Shown: in pieces, positions 62,475 to 64,000 of the stretch
How the letters are laid out: the number at the start of each line of letters is the position of its first letter
Position numbering within the stretch: position 1 is the first letter of the stretch
Translations under genes and position numbers: made by a program
Notes under the pieces: model-generated
Seen by the model: only the letters and a program-made list of their open reading frames with translations
What the model was told of the DNA's origin: nothing
Database searches by the model: none
Source of the DNA: Leptospira ainlahdjerensis
GTDB lineage: Bacteria > Spirochaetota > Leptospiria > Leptospirales > Leptospiraceae
Reading direction: 5' to 3'
DNA length: 64,000 bases
Assembly (NCBI RefSeq): GCF_016919175.1
Contig: NZ_JAFFPU010000082.1
Coordinates: forward strand, 1 to 64,000

Positions 62475-62882
62475 ATGAGTCTTGAAGAAAACAAACGGAT
62501 AATCCGGGACTATTTCAATTTTATGAATGAGAAAAAAATTTCGCAAGCCGTAGAATTGTTAAGCGACGAACTCGTCTGGTGGATCGTCGGTAAAACCAAG
62601 GTTTCCGGAAAAAACGACAAAAGGACCATACAAGTCGGTTTTAAACTTTTACACAGAACGTTCTCCGATTTTCATTTTATCCTTCATGATTTTACCGCCG
62701 AGGACGATCGGGTATCTCTCACTGCGGAGTCCAAGGGAAAACATACGAACGGAAAACTCTACAACAATCACTATCATTTTCTTTTTACGATCAAGAACGG
62801 TAAAATCCAGAATGCGAAGGAATATCTGGACACGGAACACGCAATCTGGATCGAACAATCGGAATCACAATCGACTGCTTGA
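62475..62882 (+). CDS. SnoaL-like (NTF2 fold) protein
   Basis: 135 residues. Begins EENKRIIRDYFNFMNEKKISQAVELLSDELVWWIVG, continues RTFSDFHFILHDFTAEDDRVSLTAESKGKH and YHFLFTIKNGKIQNAKEYLDTEHAIWI, the alpha+beta cone of the SnoaL/ketosteroid-isomerase-like group. No signal peptide. Members range from polyketide cyclases to proteins of unknown function. It follows the kinase by 35 bp and may share its transcript. Confidence 0.85.
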   Translation: MSLEENKRIIRDYFNFMNEKKISQAVELLSDELVWWIVGKTKVSGKNDKRTIQVGFKLLHRTFSDFHFILHDFTAEDDRVSLTAESKGKHTNGKLYNNHYHFLFTIKNGKIQNAKEYLDTEHAIWIEQSESQSTA

Positions 62883-62987
62883 GGAGTGTTTTTTTACCTT
62901 CCTAAACTAGGTTTTGTCCGAAATGAATCCTTTTTTGGAAATATTTTTTAGCCCGATTTTCGATTTGAACGATCTAAATTCTACGTT

Positions 62988-63545
62988 ATGAAAATTCTTG
63001 CGATCTCGGGAAGTCTTCGTTCTCAATCCACAAATTCCGCCTTATTACGAGCGATCACAAAGTTGGCTCCGTCTGAAATGGAAATTACAACCTATGAAGA
63101 GTTAGGCGAACTTCCTCATTTTTCTCCGGACATCGACGGAGATAATTCTCCTCAAGTAGTTCGAAGATATAGGGAAGCTTTAAACAATTCGGACGGGGTT
63201 TTGATCTGTACACCGGAATATGCGCACGGAATTCCGGGTGTTTTGAAAAATTCATTAGACTGGGTGGTGGGTTCAGGAGAATACGTGAACAAACCGGTGA
63301 TGGCTCTGAGCGCTTCTCCGTCCTATATGGGAGGCGACAAGGCTCATGCTTCTTTGATGCAAACGTTAAAAGTTATGAATGTAACCGTTGTGGAACCGGC
63401 TTCCTTTTGTGTCACTCTCGCTCGTAAAAAAATGAACGATCAAGAGGAACTCGTGGATGCCAAAACCAAGGAAACGTTTCAAAAAGCATTCTCCGAATTT
63501 TCAAAAGTAATTCACTCTTCGATGCGGACGCGCGCAGAAGATTAA
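62988..63545 (+). CDS. NAD(P)H-dependent FMN reductase family protein
   Basis: 185 residues, flavodoxin-like fold. FMN phosphate loop ISGSLRSQSTNSALLRAI near the start, isoalloxazine loop TPEYAHGIPGVLKNSLDWVVGSGEY, and SASPSYMGGDKAHASLMQTL. Members reduce FMN, quinones, azo dyes or chromate with NAD(P)H in the cytoplasm. Neither operon partners nor special promoter elements are evident. It is convergent with the alpha/beta hydrolase. Confidence 0.92.
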   Translation: MKILAISGSLRSQSTNSALLRAITKLAPSEMEITTYEELGELPHFSPDIDGDNSPQVVRRYREALNNSDGVLICTPEYAHGIPGVLKNSLDWVVGSGEYVNKPVMALSASPSYMGGDKAHASLMQTLKVMNVTVVEPASFCVTLARKKMNDQEELVDAKTKETFQKAFSEFSKVIHSSMRTRAED

Positions 63546-63572
63546 ACTTTGAAAAGATGGAAACGGAGAACT

Positions 63573-64000
63573 TTATTTCGATCTTTTTTTAGGGTTAATC
63601 TTTTTTTTCGCAGACCCTTTTGTTTTTTTCGCTGTGATTTTTGTTTGGGAAAGATTCTTATCGGGAGAAAGATAGGACTCGATTCTTTTTGCGACATTCT
63701 CCCATCCCTCGTCGAGCATAAGATTGTGCCCCATATTCGGAAAAATTTCCGGTTTTACTCCGTATGCGTTCGCGGTAAGGGTCACCTCCCAAGGTGGAAA
63801 AAATCTGTCCTTTTCTCCGCCGATCACGAGCAGAGGAGTCTTTATTTTTTTAGTTTTGGGAAGAGATAGGGCGAGCATTCCAAGAAACGCCCAAAAGGAT
63901 TCGTCTTGGAGACGGGAAGCGTAGTGGAAAGCTTTTGTGTCGCTTAACAATTTGGAGAAAAACAGTTCCTGACTCAGTTTCGGATCCTCCACGAACGGAA
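63573..64000 (-). CDS. Alpha/beta hydrolase, C-terminal part (runs off the window)
   Basis: 142 codons visible; the 5' end lies beyond base 64000. The sequence shows the last third of the alpha/beta hydrolase fold: LLVIGGEKDRFFPPWEV (strand with the acidic residue) and the catalytic histidine in IFPNMGHNLMLDEGWENVAKRIESYL. A Lys-rich tail (KKTKGSAKKKINPKKR) ends the protein. The nucleophile elbow is outside the window. Substrate unknown. Confidence 0.87.
   Translation of the reverse strand, partial: PFVEDPKLSQELFFSKLLSDTKAFHYASRLQDESFWAFLGMLALSLPKTKKIKTPLLVIGGEKDRFFPPWEVTLTANAYGVKPEIFPNMGHNLMLDEGWENVAKRIESYLSPDKNLSQTKITAKKTKGSAKKKINPKKRSK

Overview
The window reads as a chromosomal segment of a Leptospira species, probably of the pathogenic group. 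The evidence is the divergent perR / ankyrin-katE block (the L. interrogans arrangement), a monofunctional KatE-type catalase, a spirochaete-type FlgF rod protein, many lipoproteins with relaxed spirochaetal lipoboxes, and the general codon and base composition. No species can be named from sequence alone, and no rRNA, tRNA or CRISPR array was found.

Layout. 1-3 kb: a DinG/XPD-type helicase (cut by the window edge) translationally coupled to a 42-residue MetS-like peptide and an NSS-family sodium symporter, all on the minus strand. 3-7 kb: clpB and a membrane-anchored AraC-type regulator, convergent. 7.6-10.7 kb: two surface-type proteins with DUF1566 domains and a two-headed XRE regulator. 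11-14.7 kb: a SurA/PrsA-like lipoprotein operon, an STAS-domain protein and a dolichol-kinase/CTP-transferase-like membrane enzyme. 15.5-18.4 kb: a MacA-MacB-LolD-type export operon. 19-24.4 kb: a REC-PAS-HisKA_2 kinase, and a coupled GT4 glycosyltransferase and GH130 glycosidase/phosphorylase pair. 24.8-28.6 kb: two exported proteins separated by 1 kb of repeat-rich DNA.

28.9-44.9 kb is the most coherent block: a nitrogen-oxide respiration/detoxification island. It carries norC-norB-norQ-norD, an MCP-like helical fragment overlapping a di-iron beta-lactamase-fold protein (ODP/FprA-like), a decayed CopD-like membrane gene, nnrS, two Crp/Fnr-family regulators, and a Sec-type (clade II) nosZ operon: cytochrome c, nosZ, a NosB-like membrane protein, nosL, nosD, nosF, nosY. 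Three perfect TTGAT-N4-ATCAA boxes lie upstream of norC, nnrS and the nos operon, so the block is probably one Fnr/Dnr-type regulon. No nitrate or nitrite reductase is visible; as seen here the pathway would run NO to N2O to N2.

45-53 kb is a decaying accessory stretch. It holds a PAS-like gene, a FadL/OmpP1 remnant, a cytochrome c'-like gene cut by one in-frame stop just before its haem motif, an exported protein, and an IS1595-like element with two paralogous transposase genes and an exact 89-bp direct repeat that runs into the stop codon of flgF. 53.9-58 kb: perR, ankyrin and katE with two Per-box-like sites, then an SDR oxidoreductase and its HxlR regulator.

58.2-59.5 kb contains two facing pseudogenes joined at a sharp junction: a serine O-acetyltransferase and a family 2 (SrpI-like) encapsulin shell protein, the wreck of a sulfur-metabolism nanocompartment locus. 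The window ends with a multi-PAS histidine kinase, a SnoaL-like protein, an FMN reductase and a partial alpha/beta hydrolase. A dispersed non-coding repeat of about 150 bp with palindromic ends occurs five times in the window.
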